Part shown: positions 6,328-12,097 of the stretch, in pieces | How the letters are laid out: each line of letters begins with the position of its first letter | How positions within the stretch are numbered: the first letter of the stretch is position 1 | Source of the DNA: Candidatus Aciduliprofundum sp. JdFR-45 | GTDB lineage: Archaea; Thermoplasmatota; Thermoplasmata; Thermoplasmatales; JdFR-45 | Assembly: GCA_002011395.1 (NCBI GenBank) | Contig: MTNG01000009.1 | Coordinates: 1-12,097, forward strand | DNA length: 12,097 nucleotides | Direction of reading: 5' to 3' | Position numbers and translations under genes: made by a program | The notes under the pieces: model-generated | Told to the model about the DNA's origin: nothing | What the model saw: only the letters and a program-made list of their open reading frames with translations | Databases searched by the model: none

Positions 6328-7683
6328 TCACCTCCCTCCTATGAGTGCGGTTGTCCTCAGATAGGGACCGCCGCCGTCCACCTTCGCCGGCTGCCACTTG
6401 CCGCAGTGCCCGAAGCCCATGGCGAACTGGAACTCTCGGCTGACAGCATCCACATTTTTGAGCACCTCAAAGGCGTTTCCGGTCATGGTGGTGCCGCGGC
6501 ACAGCCCGACGATTTCACCCTTCTCAATCTTTCTCATGATGGCGATTCCGAACATGAACTCGCCGTTGCTGTCCGCCTGTCCGTTCAGTCCGCCCTCCAG
6601 GAAATAGCCGTCCTTCGTGTCCTCTATGATCTCCTCCTTGCGCCAGTCCCCGGGCTCTATGTACGTGTTGCGCATGCGGATGAGCGGCACGCATGTGAAC
6701 TCAAACGCCCTGGCGTTGCCCGTGCTCTCCGTTCCGAAGATAGCTGCCCTCTCGCGGTCCAGCAGGTAGGATTTCAGCACTCCTTTCTCTATGACCACGG
6801 TTTTTCCAGCGATGACGCCCTCATCGTCTACAAATATCGTTCCCGCCGCCGTCTCCTCGTCCCCCGAGTCAACCATCGTGATGAGTTCGCTCGCCACCTT
6901 CTGACCTATCTTCCCGGTGGTGAAGGAGCCGGAGAGCACCATATCCGCCTCAACGTTGTGCCCCACTGCCTCGTGTGCTAGGAGCCCCACGACGTCTGGG
7001 TGGAGCACAACAACGCTCTTCCCGCCCTCGGGGAGCGGTGCGTGCAGAAGTTCCATCGCCTCCCTCGCGACCGCACGCCCTCTCTCCTCCATGGGGATGG
7101 TGAAGAGCGCATCCCATCCCCCCGTCACGCCGTGCCCCCTGTAGTGGCTTATAACCCTGTCCCCCTCACGTGCATATGCCATAAATATGGCAGATGGCTT
7201 TACCGTGGTGATGCGCACGTTCGCGCCGTCCGAGGTCCATATGTGCTTCTTATCCACGTATTCCCGGTAGAGCACCGTTGCGGCCGCGACGCCCTCCTCC
7301 CTCATGGCCCTCTCTGTCCTTAGAACCATCTCCACCTTCTCATCAACGCTGTGGTCGCGGGGGTCATCCCTCAGCGGCGTGGTGAACTCACCCGTTGCGA
7401 GGCGCGCCTCGCCCAGTTCGGCTTTTTCCTTCTTTGCCCTGGAACACGCCCTCGCCATCTTCACGGCTCTCTCCACCGCTGCCTCCAGGTCCGACGATGT
7501 GGCGGAGAAGCCCCACGCGCCGTCCACGAGAACGCGCACGCCGTAGCCCTCAAAGACGCCGCTGACCTTTCCCTCAAACTCGCCTCCGCTGGCTCTCAGC
7601 TGGAAGAACTCGCGCCTGTGAAATCTGACCTCAAGGTAGTCCACACCGTGCCGACCCAGAAGCCGCTCGCATATGTCCTCCAT
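6328..7683 (-). CDS. tldD: TldD metalloprotease, catalytic subunit
   Basis: This 451-residue protein contains the zinc motif H237-E238-A-V-G-H242 within LLAHEAVGHNVEAD. It also has FGHCGKWQP near the end, where Cys427 is the likely further zinc ligand. Other family blocks are GKIGQKV (258-264), TMVDSG, STGNARAF and TMTGNAFEV. With TldE it forms a cytoplasmic peptidase acting on unfolded or modified peptides. The open frame extends 63 codons further upstream, to 7872, but that part has no family similarity and lies over the end of the neighbouring gene. ATG 7681-7683 is preferred because the protein then begins like the TldE start (MEDxxE), and a TATA-like element lies 23 bases upstream. There is no ribosome site, so the message is probably leaderless. 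Confidence 0.95.
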   Translation of the reverse strand: MEDICERLLGRHGVDYLEVRFHRREFFQLRASGGEFEGKVSGVFEGYGVRVLVDGAWGFSATSSDLEAAVERAVKMARACSRAKKEKAELGEARLATGEFTTPLRDDPRDHSVDEKVEMVLRTERAMREEGVAAATVLYREYVDKKHIWTSDGANVRITTVKPSAIFMAYAREGDRVISHYRGHGVTGGWDALFTIPMEERGRAVAREAMELLHAPLPEGGKSVVVLHPDVVGLLAHEAVGHNVEADMVLSGSFTTGKIGQKVASELITMVDSGDEETAAGTIFVDDEGVIAGKTVVIEKGVLKSYLLDRERAAIFGTESTGNARAFEFTCVPLIRMRNTYIEPGDWRKEEIIEDTKDGYFLEGGLNGQADSNGEFMFGIAIMRKIEKGEIVGLCRGTTMTGNAFEVLKNVDAVSREFQFAMGFGHCGKWQPAKVDGGGPYLRTTALIGGR

Positions 7684-7691
7684 ACGGGGTG

Positions 7692-7707
7692 ATTGCGTAA
7701 TTGCGTA
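7692..7707. repeat. Tandem octamer ATTGCGTA x2
   Basis: ATTGCGTA occurs twice without a gap, followed by ATTATC. It lies between the tldD TATA-like element and its start codon, where a bound protein would block transcription. It may equally be a small replication-slippage duplication. Confidence 0.5.
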
Positions 7708-7721
7708 ATTATCTTTTCCTT
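7704..7721 (-). promoter_or_regulatory. Possible BRE/TATA promoter of tldD-tldE
   Basis: On the minus strand AAGGAAAAGATAATTACG offers a purine-rich BRE and a weak TATA box (GATAATTA). It lies about 23 bases before the ATG at 7683, consistent with a leaderless tldD transcript. Confidence 0.45.
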
Positions 7722-7732
7722 CTACACTTTTC

Positions 7733-7747
7733 AAAAATAGGGAAAAA
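7733..7747 (-). terminator. T-run terminator after the three-paralog operon
   Basis: On the minus strand, just after the stop codon at 7754-7756, come two T5 runs (TTTTTCCCTATTTTT). Such T-rich stretches are typical archaeal termination signals and would separate this operon from tldD. Confidence 0.5.
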
Positions 7748-7753
7748 GGGTGT

Positions 7754-9397
7754 TCATGTGAGCACGCAGGGGGCGGTGTCCCCCGGTCTGATGTGCGTGG
7801 ACGTCTCGGCTCGCGGGATGAACGGAGGTCTTCCGGGTCCGCCCCCGCCTGGAGGTGTTTCTCCGTCATCATCGTCCCCGATGATGTTTCCGATGTAGTT
7901 GAGGTACTCCACGTATGCTGTGATGAGGTAAAGGGGGTTTCTATCCCTCCTGAACTTCTCCACGGTTATGTACGCATATCCGCTGGAGGTGAGGTCCAAT
8001 GATACCCTCCATATCGTTCCGCCCGGGACGTATCGCGTGAGGGTATTCCCGTTTATGTTCAGCGTCACGCGCACGTCGTCGGAGGCGTGTATCCATATGT
8101 AGGCCCTGCACGTCTCGTACTCCACGCTGTGGGGCAGGTCGGCCAGGTATCTATCCTTGTAGTCTCCCTCGGGGAGCGCACCGCGGTAGTAATAGTACAC
8201 GTCCTCCAGGTCCATTCGGTTCGTCCTCACACCCGTGAGTATGCGCACTGTTCTGTCCTCTCCGGAATCTGCGCGGGGTGCGATGTCCGTGTTCTCCTCC
8301 CTCATGCGCCACGTGTAGGTGCCGTACAGGTTATCCCTCGTCACCTCCATGGAGTAGGAGCGCGCGTCCGCCGGGTCGCTTACCTCCGGGGCGAGCGTCC
8401 ACGCTGCATCCCCTCCCCTCGTGCTGTACTTCCGGAGCATCCTCTCAGGTGCGACGATGACGGAGACGGCAGTTGAGATCTTCTGTTCATCGTGCCATCC
8501 ATAGCCCAGGGCGTACCATCCGTACTTCGCGTAGCACAGAGTTGCCCTTATTGTGAGCACGTGTACGCGGTCATCCACGCCGTCCCTGAGGTTCCACTGC
8601 ATCGGCCCGCCTATGAAGGCGTTGCTGTGCTCGTTGTTCGCCTCCGCTGCGCCCCTCACCACCACGTAGGTGTTCCTGTCATCCTCGTCGGCCGCTCCCC
8701 ACGGGTTGTAGTCGGAGTCCGCCAGTATCTTTCCGCCGTTCTTCGTTGTGAAGACCCTGTCCACGGCGTTGCTGAGCACGTAGTACGTCGCCGTAGTGGT
8801 CCCTTCTCCAACAAACGGCGCCAGGGGCGCGGTGGCCGGATTGGACTCCACGATCTTCTCCGCCACTATCCCGGCGACCGCCGCGTGTATGGGCACTATG
8901 TACTCCCTGATCCACCACGCCTCGTCGCCGGTCTGCCCGGTCGTGAGGTTGAAGACCCTGAATCCGCCCTCATCGCTGGTGGAGGTGATGGAGAGCGAGG
9001 CGTAGTAATCCGTGGCGCGCGGCGTGTACTCGGAGTTCATCCCCTCGAAAGAGTACTTCGTGGCGGCTATCTGCAGCCACTTTATTTTGTATTCCCCCGC
9101 GTTCGGCCCGCGGGCTCCGATGGCCAGGGGGTAGAGACGTACTTCATCAGTATCTGTAGGGTAATAAGTATAGCTCTTTATCATTACAATCAATATAACA
9201 CCGAATTTATCATTTTGATATGCATTACCTATTACTTTATCTATTGTTTTCTGGTCATATGGTGTTCTTACAATCACAAAGTTTGTTGGGACGCTTTCTG
9301 CATAGTTACTTTCAGCCTTTGCATTTCCAATCAGCACAGGTGATACAATTATCAACATTATCATCATAACGACTGGCACTTTAAATTTGCCCCTCAT
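7754..9397 (-). CDS. Large secreted protein, third paralog, with insertion and C-terminal extension
   Basis: The 547-residue protein has a classical signal peptide: MRGKFK, a hydrophobic core, and cleavage after NAKA at about residue 28. Residues 38-110 resemble the two paralogs encoded upstream (VRTPYDQK, IGN-YQND, SYTYYP, DEVRLYP). A more divergent part and an insertion to about residue 275 follow. Residues 276-316 resume the shared domain end (DDRVHVLTIRATLCYAK, GW-D, IST-V). A unique extension of about 230 residues ends in the low-complexity stretch DDDDGETPPGGGGPG (508-522). I recognise no family; no enzyme motif is visible, and a surface structural role is a guess. I chose ATG 9397 over GTG 9403 because its spacing from GGAGG (9 bases) matches that of the preceding gene. 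Base composition changes sharply near 9140. Confidence 0.8.
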   Translation of the reverse strand: MRGKFKVPVVMMIMLIIVSPVLIGNAKAESNYAESVPTNFVIVRTPYDQKTIDKVIGNAYQNDKFGVILIVMIKSYTYYPTDTDEVRLYPLAIGARGPNAGEYKIKWLQIAATKYSFEGMNSEYTPRATDYYASLSITSTSDEGGFRVFNLTTGQTGDEAWWIREYIVPIHAAVAGIVAEKIVESNPATAPLAPFVGEGTTTATYYVLSNAVDRVFTTKNGGKILADSDYNPWGAADEDDRNTYVVVRGAAEANNEHSNAFIGGPMQWNLRDGVDDRVHVLTIRATLCYAKYGWYALGYGWHDEQKISTAVSVIVAPERMLRKYSTRGGDAAWTLAPEVSDPADARSYSMEVTRDNLYGTYTWRMREENTDIAPRADSGEDRTVRILTGVRTNRMDLEDVYYYYRGALPEGDYKDRYLADLPHSVEYETCRAYIWIHASDDVRVTLNINGNTLTRYVPGGTIWRVSLDLTSSGYAYITVEKFRRDRNPLYLITAYVEYLNYIGNIIGDDDDGETPPGGGGPGRPPFIPRAETSTHIRPGDTAPCVLT

Positions 9398-9399
9398 TT

Positions 9400-10209
9400 T
9401 CACATCCCTCCTTCATTTACAATTTCAATTTTCACCTCGGTGCTTATCGTCCTCACATCCTGCCAACCGAAGATTGTCGGTTTACCGTAGACGAGGGTTG
9501 CGGTCAAGGTGATGGTGTGAGAGGTCCAGTTCGGATAATCGTCGTAGAGATTCACATGGAAGTCCAGGCCAAACCCCGCCTCCTTTATGTCTTCTGCATC
9601 TCTGTTTATCCCCCGGAGTTGATGGAGTTCCGCCCATTCATAGTCTATTTTGTAGGACCACCTGTCAAATTCCCCTTCCGTGGATAGGAAATAGAGATTT
9701 TTCGCCCGCAAACTGTAATAAAGTATGGTTGTTGTGTCCAGGTATTTGTCGCTCCATTTATAGTGAAAAATTAGTTCTTTTATTCTGTAATCCTCTTTGT
9801 TTGTGTTTTTCACCCCGTAGAGGGTAGGATATAGACGCAATTCATCCATCTCATTTGGGTAATAGGTATAGCCTTTTACAACCAAAATTAGAATTATAGT
9901 AAATAGGTCATTTTGATATATATTACCTATGGTATGGTTTATTATTTTCTGATCATATGATGTTCTTACAAAGACATACGTGTTATTCAACTCTGAGATT
10001 GTGGCAGAATCTATAGATTTTTCTAACACTCGCTTAGGCTTCCAGTATGTATCTTGGTTCATGGCCACCGCCATGTATGTGCCTATCAGAATGACAAACA
10101 CTATGGCCGCTCCAGCAATCATAGCAAAACCTTTCTTACTCAATTTTTTCCTTTCTCTCTTATGCTTTGCTTCCTTCATCCTGTCCATTATCTCATCCAT
10201 CTCACTCAT
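9400..10209 (-). CDS. Membrane-anchored paralog 2, unknown family
   Basis: This 269-residue protein begins with a charged cytoplasmic segment (about residues 1-27, ending LSKKG). One hydrophobic helix follows (28-49), then an extracellular domain of about 220 residues. The layout fits a type II membrane anchor, or a pilin-like (class III) signal with cleavage after KKG. From about residue 143 to the end it is almost identical to paralog 1 (EWAELHQLRGI, AEDIKEAGFGL, IFGWQDVR). Its middle (78-130) is instead closer to the large third paralog (VRTSYDQK, GYTYYP, DELRLYP). The start codon overlaps the stop of the preceding gene by one base (TGATG) and follows GGAGGTG; it overlaps the next gene's GTG but not its preferred ATG. 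Function unknown. Confidence 0.85.
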   Translation of the reverse strand: MSEMDEIMDRMKEAKHKRERKKLSKKGFAMIAGAAIVFVILIGTYMAVAMNQDTYWKPKRVLEKSIDSATISELNNTYVFVRTSYDQKIINHTIGNIYQNDLFTIILILVVKGYTYYPNEMDELRLYPTLYGVKNTNKEDYRIKELIFHYKWSDKYLDTTTILYYSLRAKNLYFLSTEGEFDRWSYKIDYEWAELHQLRGINRDAEDIKEAGFGLDFHVNLYDDYPNWTSHTITLTATLVYGKPTIFGWQDVRTISTEVKIEIVNEGGM

Positions 10210-11018
10210 CAGCGCACACCTCCTCCATTCACGATTTCAATTTTCACCTCGGTGCTCATTATCCGTACATCCTGCCAACCGAAGATGGTGTGCTTTCCGT
10301 AGAGGAGGGTGGCGGTCAGAGTGACGGTGTGGTAGGTCCAGTTCGGATAATCGTCGTAGAGGTTTATCTGAAACTCCAGCCCGAACCCTGCCTCCTTTAT
10401 ATCCTCAGCATCTTTGTTTATCCCCCGGAGTTGATGTAGCTCTGCCCATTCATAGTCTATTTTGTAAGACCACCTGTCGAATTCCCCTTTCGTAGCGAGG
10501 AAGTAGAGATTTTTTGCCCGCAAACTGTAATAATGTATGGTTGTCGTGTCCAGGTATTTGTCACTCCACTCGTATTTAAATATTAATTCTTTTATCTGAT
10601 ATCCATTTGCATTCTCAGTACGTATTCCGAATACCTTGAGGTGCAGCAGAATTATATCAAAGTCCACCCAGTCCCCTGGTATATAAACATAGTTCTGTAT
10701 CACCACAGCAATCTCTACGGTGAATTTGCTATTCTGTCTAGCGTTGCCTATGGTTTCATTTATCTCAGTATAATAATCTCTGGTCCTCCAGAGTACAAAG
10801 TTTTCATTTAACCCATTAACATTGGTTCTCTCAACAGTCCCCTTTGGCTTCCAGTATGTGTCCTGATTCATCGCCACCGCGATGTACGTCCCCACCAGCA
10901 CACCAAGCACCAGGAGCGTCCCCAACACGGTCGCAATCCCCTTCTTACTCAGTTTTCTCCTCTCTCTTTCCCGCCCCGCTTCCCTCATCAGGTCCTGGAA
11001 CTCGTCCATCTCGCCCAT
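10209..11018 (-). CDS. Membrane-anchored paralog 1, first gene of the operon, unknown family
   Basis: It has the same length (269 residues) and plan as paralog 2: a charged N-terminus (MGEMDEFQDLMREAGRERER), LSKKG, and a hydrophobic helix IATVLGTLLVLGVLVGTYIAVAM (28-50, one continuous segment). A conserved linker NQDTYWKPK leads to the outer domain. The outer domain's middle (about 73-135: NFVLWRTRDYY, YVYIPGDW) differs strongly from paralog 2, while the C-terminal half is almost the same. The start follows GGAGGGG at 7 bases. A TATA box about 33 bases upstream drives the three-gene operon. The first 60 codons are G+C-rich, but the divergent middle is A+T-rich. No family recognised. Confidence 0.85.
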   Translation of the reverse strand: MGEMDEFQDLMREAGRERERRKLSKKGIATVLGTLLVLGVLVGTYIAVAMNQDTYWKPKGTVERTNVNGLNENFVLWRTRDYYTEINETIGNARQNSKFTVEIAVVIQNYVYIPGDWVDFDIILLHLKVFGIRTENANGYQIKELIFKYEWSDKYLDTTTIHYYSLRAKNLYFLATKGEFDRWSYKIDYEWAELHQLRGINKDAEDIKEAGFGLEFQINLYDDYPNWTYHTVTLTATLLYGKHTIFGWQDVRIMSTEVKIEIVNGGGVR

Positions 11019-11050
11019 GTCTTCCCCTCCGGCGGCGTGAAAGACAATCG

Positions 11051-11058
11051 CCTATAAA
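11051..11058 (-). promoter_or_regulatory. TATA box of the three-paralog operon
   Basis: The minus strand reads GATTTATAGG with a purine-rich stretch (GAGAAAGG) before it. Transcription would start near 11026-11030, leaving a short leader that carries the GGAGGGG ribosome site of paralog 1. Confidence 0.6.
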
Positions 11059-11142
11059 TCCCTTTCTCACTTGGGCAATTTTAAAACTCCGTCTGCATCC
11101 GCTTTAAAATAGTATCTCAGGAGTAAATATCACCGAGGCAAA

Positions 11143-11152
11143 CGTTTTAAAG
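11143..11152 (+). promoter_or_regulatory. TATA-like promoter of HMG-CoA reductase
   Basis: CGTTTTAAAG, preceded by GAGGCAAA as a BRE, lies about 32 bases before the ATG. The short leader contains GGTGGT as a weak ribosome site. The gene-free stretch 11019-11183 holds this promoter and the divergent one for the paralog operon; two further TTTAAAA stretches (about 11089-11096 and 11102-11110) have no assigned role. Confidence 0.5.
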
Positions 11153-11183
11153 TTCCACGCCCCTCCCCCCATCGGTGGTCAGG

Positions 11184-12097
11184 ATGGCATCATCGAGGAT
11201 CCCCGGGTTCTACAAGATGTCCGTTGAGGAGAGGAGAAAGGCGGTGATGGAGTTCGCAGGGCTGTCCTCCGAGGAAATATCTCTCTTCGAGCCGACGGGC
11301 TCGCTCCCCATAGACCTCGCGGACAGGATGATTGAGAACGTCATAGGAGTGATGGAAGTCCCCTTCGGTGTGGCCACGAACTTCCTCATCAACGGCAGGG
11401 ATTACCTCATACCCATGGCCATAGAGGAGCCGTCCGTCGTGGCAGCGGCATCGCACGCCGCCAAACTCGCGAGGGTGAGGGGCGGCTTTCACACGTCCTC
11501 CACGGACCCTCTCATGATAGCGCAGGTCCAGTTAACGGGTGTCCCAGACCCCTACCATGCCAAGGCGGTCATACTGGAGCACAGGCAGGAGATCATGGAC
11601 CTCGCGAACGAGCAGGATAAGGTGCTCATAAAGGTGGGCGGAGGGTGCCGCGACGTGCAGGTGAGGGTCATAGACACCTCGAAGGGTCCTATGGTGGTTA
11701 CGCACCTCATAGTGGACGTCAGGGATGCAATGGGGGCAAATGCCGTGAACACCATGGCGGAGGCCGTGGCCCCCCTCATAGAGAGAATCACTGGCGGAAA
11801 GGTTTATCTCCGCATACTGAGCAACCTCGCGGTGCTCCGCCTCGCCCGCGCGAGGGCCGTGTGGGACAGAGACGCCATAGGCGGTGAGGAGGTCGTGGAA
11901 GGCATCCTGTGGGCTTACCACTTTGCAAGGGCAGACCCGTTCCGCGCGGCCACGCACAACAAGGGCATAATGAACGGCATAGATGCTGTTCTGATAGCGA
12001 CCGCCAACGACTGGAGGGCGGTGGAGGCGGGAGCGCATGCCTATGCGGCTCTCAACGGCTACACCTCGCTCACACACTACGAGAGGGATGCGGAGGG
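11184..12097 (+). CDS. hmgA: Class II HMG-CoA reductase, C-terminus cut by window edge
   Basis: This enzyme makes mevalonate from HMG-CoA, the committed step towards the isoprenoid chains of archaeal lipids (or, in some bacteria, the reverse reaction). The 304 visible residues match the class II (Pseudomonas mevalonii-like) form rather than the usual archaeal class I. Seen are PMAIEEPSVVAAAS with the catalytic Glu (81 or 82), DAMGANAVNTMAEAVAPL (181-198), RILSNLA, ATHNKGIMNGID with catalytic Lys260, and ATANDWRAVEAGAHAYA with catalytic Asp276. The catalytic histidine and the C-terminal domain lie beyond the window. The start at 11184 has a GGTGGT ribosome site. Cofactor preference cannot be decided from this part. 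Confidence 0.96.
   Translation, partial: MASSRIPGFYKMSVEERRKAVMEFAGLSSEEISLFEPTGSLPIDLADRMIENVIGVMEVPFGVATNFLINGRDYLIPMAIEEPSVVAAASHAAKLARVRGGFHTSSTDPLMIAQVQLTGVPDPYHAKAVILEHRQEIMDLANEQDKVLIKVGGGCRDVQVRVIDTSKGPMVVTHLIVDVRDAMGANAVNTMAEAVAPLIERITGGKVYLRILSNLAVLRLARARAVWDRDAIGGEEVVEGILWAYHFARADPFRAATHNKGIMNGIDAVLIATANDWRAVEAGAHAYAALNGYTSLTHYERDAE

Noticed and set aside
5604..6344. Plus-strand open frames opposite tldE and tldD
   Set aside because: Both minus-strand genes are conserved family members over their full lengths; the opposite frames are low-information shadows.
7684..7872. N-terminal extension of TldD by 63 residues
   Set aside because: The added part lies over the end of the neighbouring gene and over the T-run terminator and the TATA-like element, and has no TldD similarity.
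8492..9343. Plus-strand open frame of 283 codons opposite the large secreted protein
   Set aside because: The minus-strand frame has a signal peptide, a ribosome site and paralog similarity; the plus-strand product has none.
9398..9403. GTG start for the third paralog
   Set aside because: Only 3 bases separate it from GGAGG, whereas ATG 9397 has the 9-base spacing seen for the gene before it; the GTG cannot be fully excluded.
11041..11112. TTTTAAAA/CTTTAAAATAG stretches between the divergent promoters as a control repeat
   Set aside because: They are short A+T-rich words of the kind expected around archaeal promoters and are not clearly repeated or symmetric.
1..12097. CRISPR array, insertion sequence or integrase/attachment site
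   Set aside because: No regularly spaced repeats, transposase motifs or terminal repeats were seen. The tRNA-Gly 3' end could serve as an attachment site, but no integrase or repeat of the tRNA end is visible in the window.

Overview
The window looks like part of a euryarchaeal chromosome of moderately high G+C. The archaeal signs are BRE/TATA-like core promoters 23-30 bases before several start codons, several genes that appear to be leaderless, strong GGAGG ribosome sites inside operons, and archaeal-type versions of the housekeeping proteins. A class II (bacterial-like) HMG-CoA reductase fits lineages such as Thermoplasmatota or Archaeoglobales. I cannot place it more exactly, and Thermoplasmatota is only an inference. 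Genes are tightly packed; the longest gene-free stretch is about 165 bases (11019-11183).

Layout, left to right. (1) A minus-strand operon, scpB (953-1468) then purD (1-960, running off the left edge), with an 8-base overlap. (2) A divergent plus-strand pair starting at 1562: a secreted/multi-pass membrane protein overlapping a radical SAM/SPASM enzyme (2697-3710). The two directions share a short control region with mirror-image core promoters and a 10-base palindrome. (3) tRNA-Gly(UCC) at 3761-3834, followed after 15 bases by a small four-cysteine protein (3850-4098). (4) An ArsR-like winged-helix regulator (4136-4507) and an HPP-family membrane protein (4537-5046). (5) Convergent to these, a minus-strand tldD-tldE (pmbA) operon (7683 down to 5043). 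(6) A minus-strand operon of three paralogous exported or membrane-anchored proteins (11018 down to 7754) with translationally coupled junctions. (7) A plus-strand class II HMG-CoA reductase (11184 to the right edge) for mevalonate and archaeal lipid synthesis.

The housekeeping parts (purine synthesis, chromosome segregation, mevalonate pathway, tRNA) are ordinary. The accessory interest lies in the three-paralog surface-protein operon. There a shared domain occurs in three versions, with a near-constant C-terminal half in two of them, a divergent A+T-rich middle, and in the third protein a large insertion and a long G+C-rich extension. This looks like a mosaic, recombining family of membrane-anchored or pilin-like proteins that I do not recognise. 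A second point is the radical SAM/SPASM enzyme, which lacks the last SPASM cysteine and is translationally linked to a membrane protein. The TldD/TldE protease lies directly downstream of the surface-protein operon, but it appears to have its own promoter, so any functional link is speculative.
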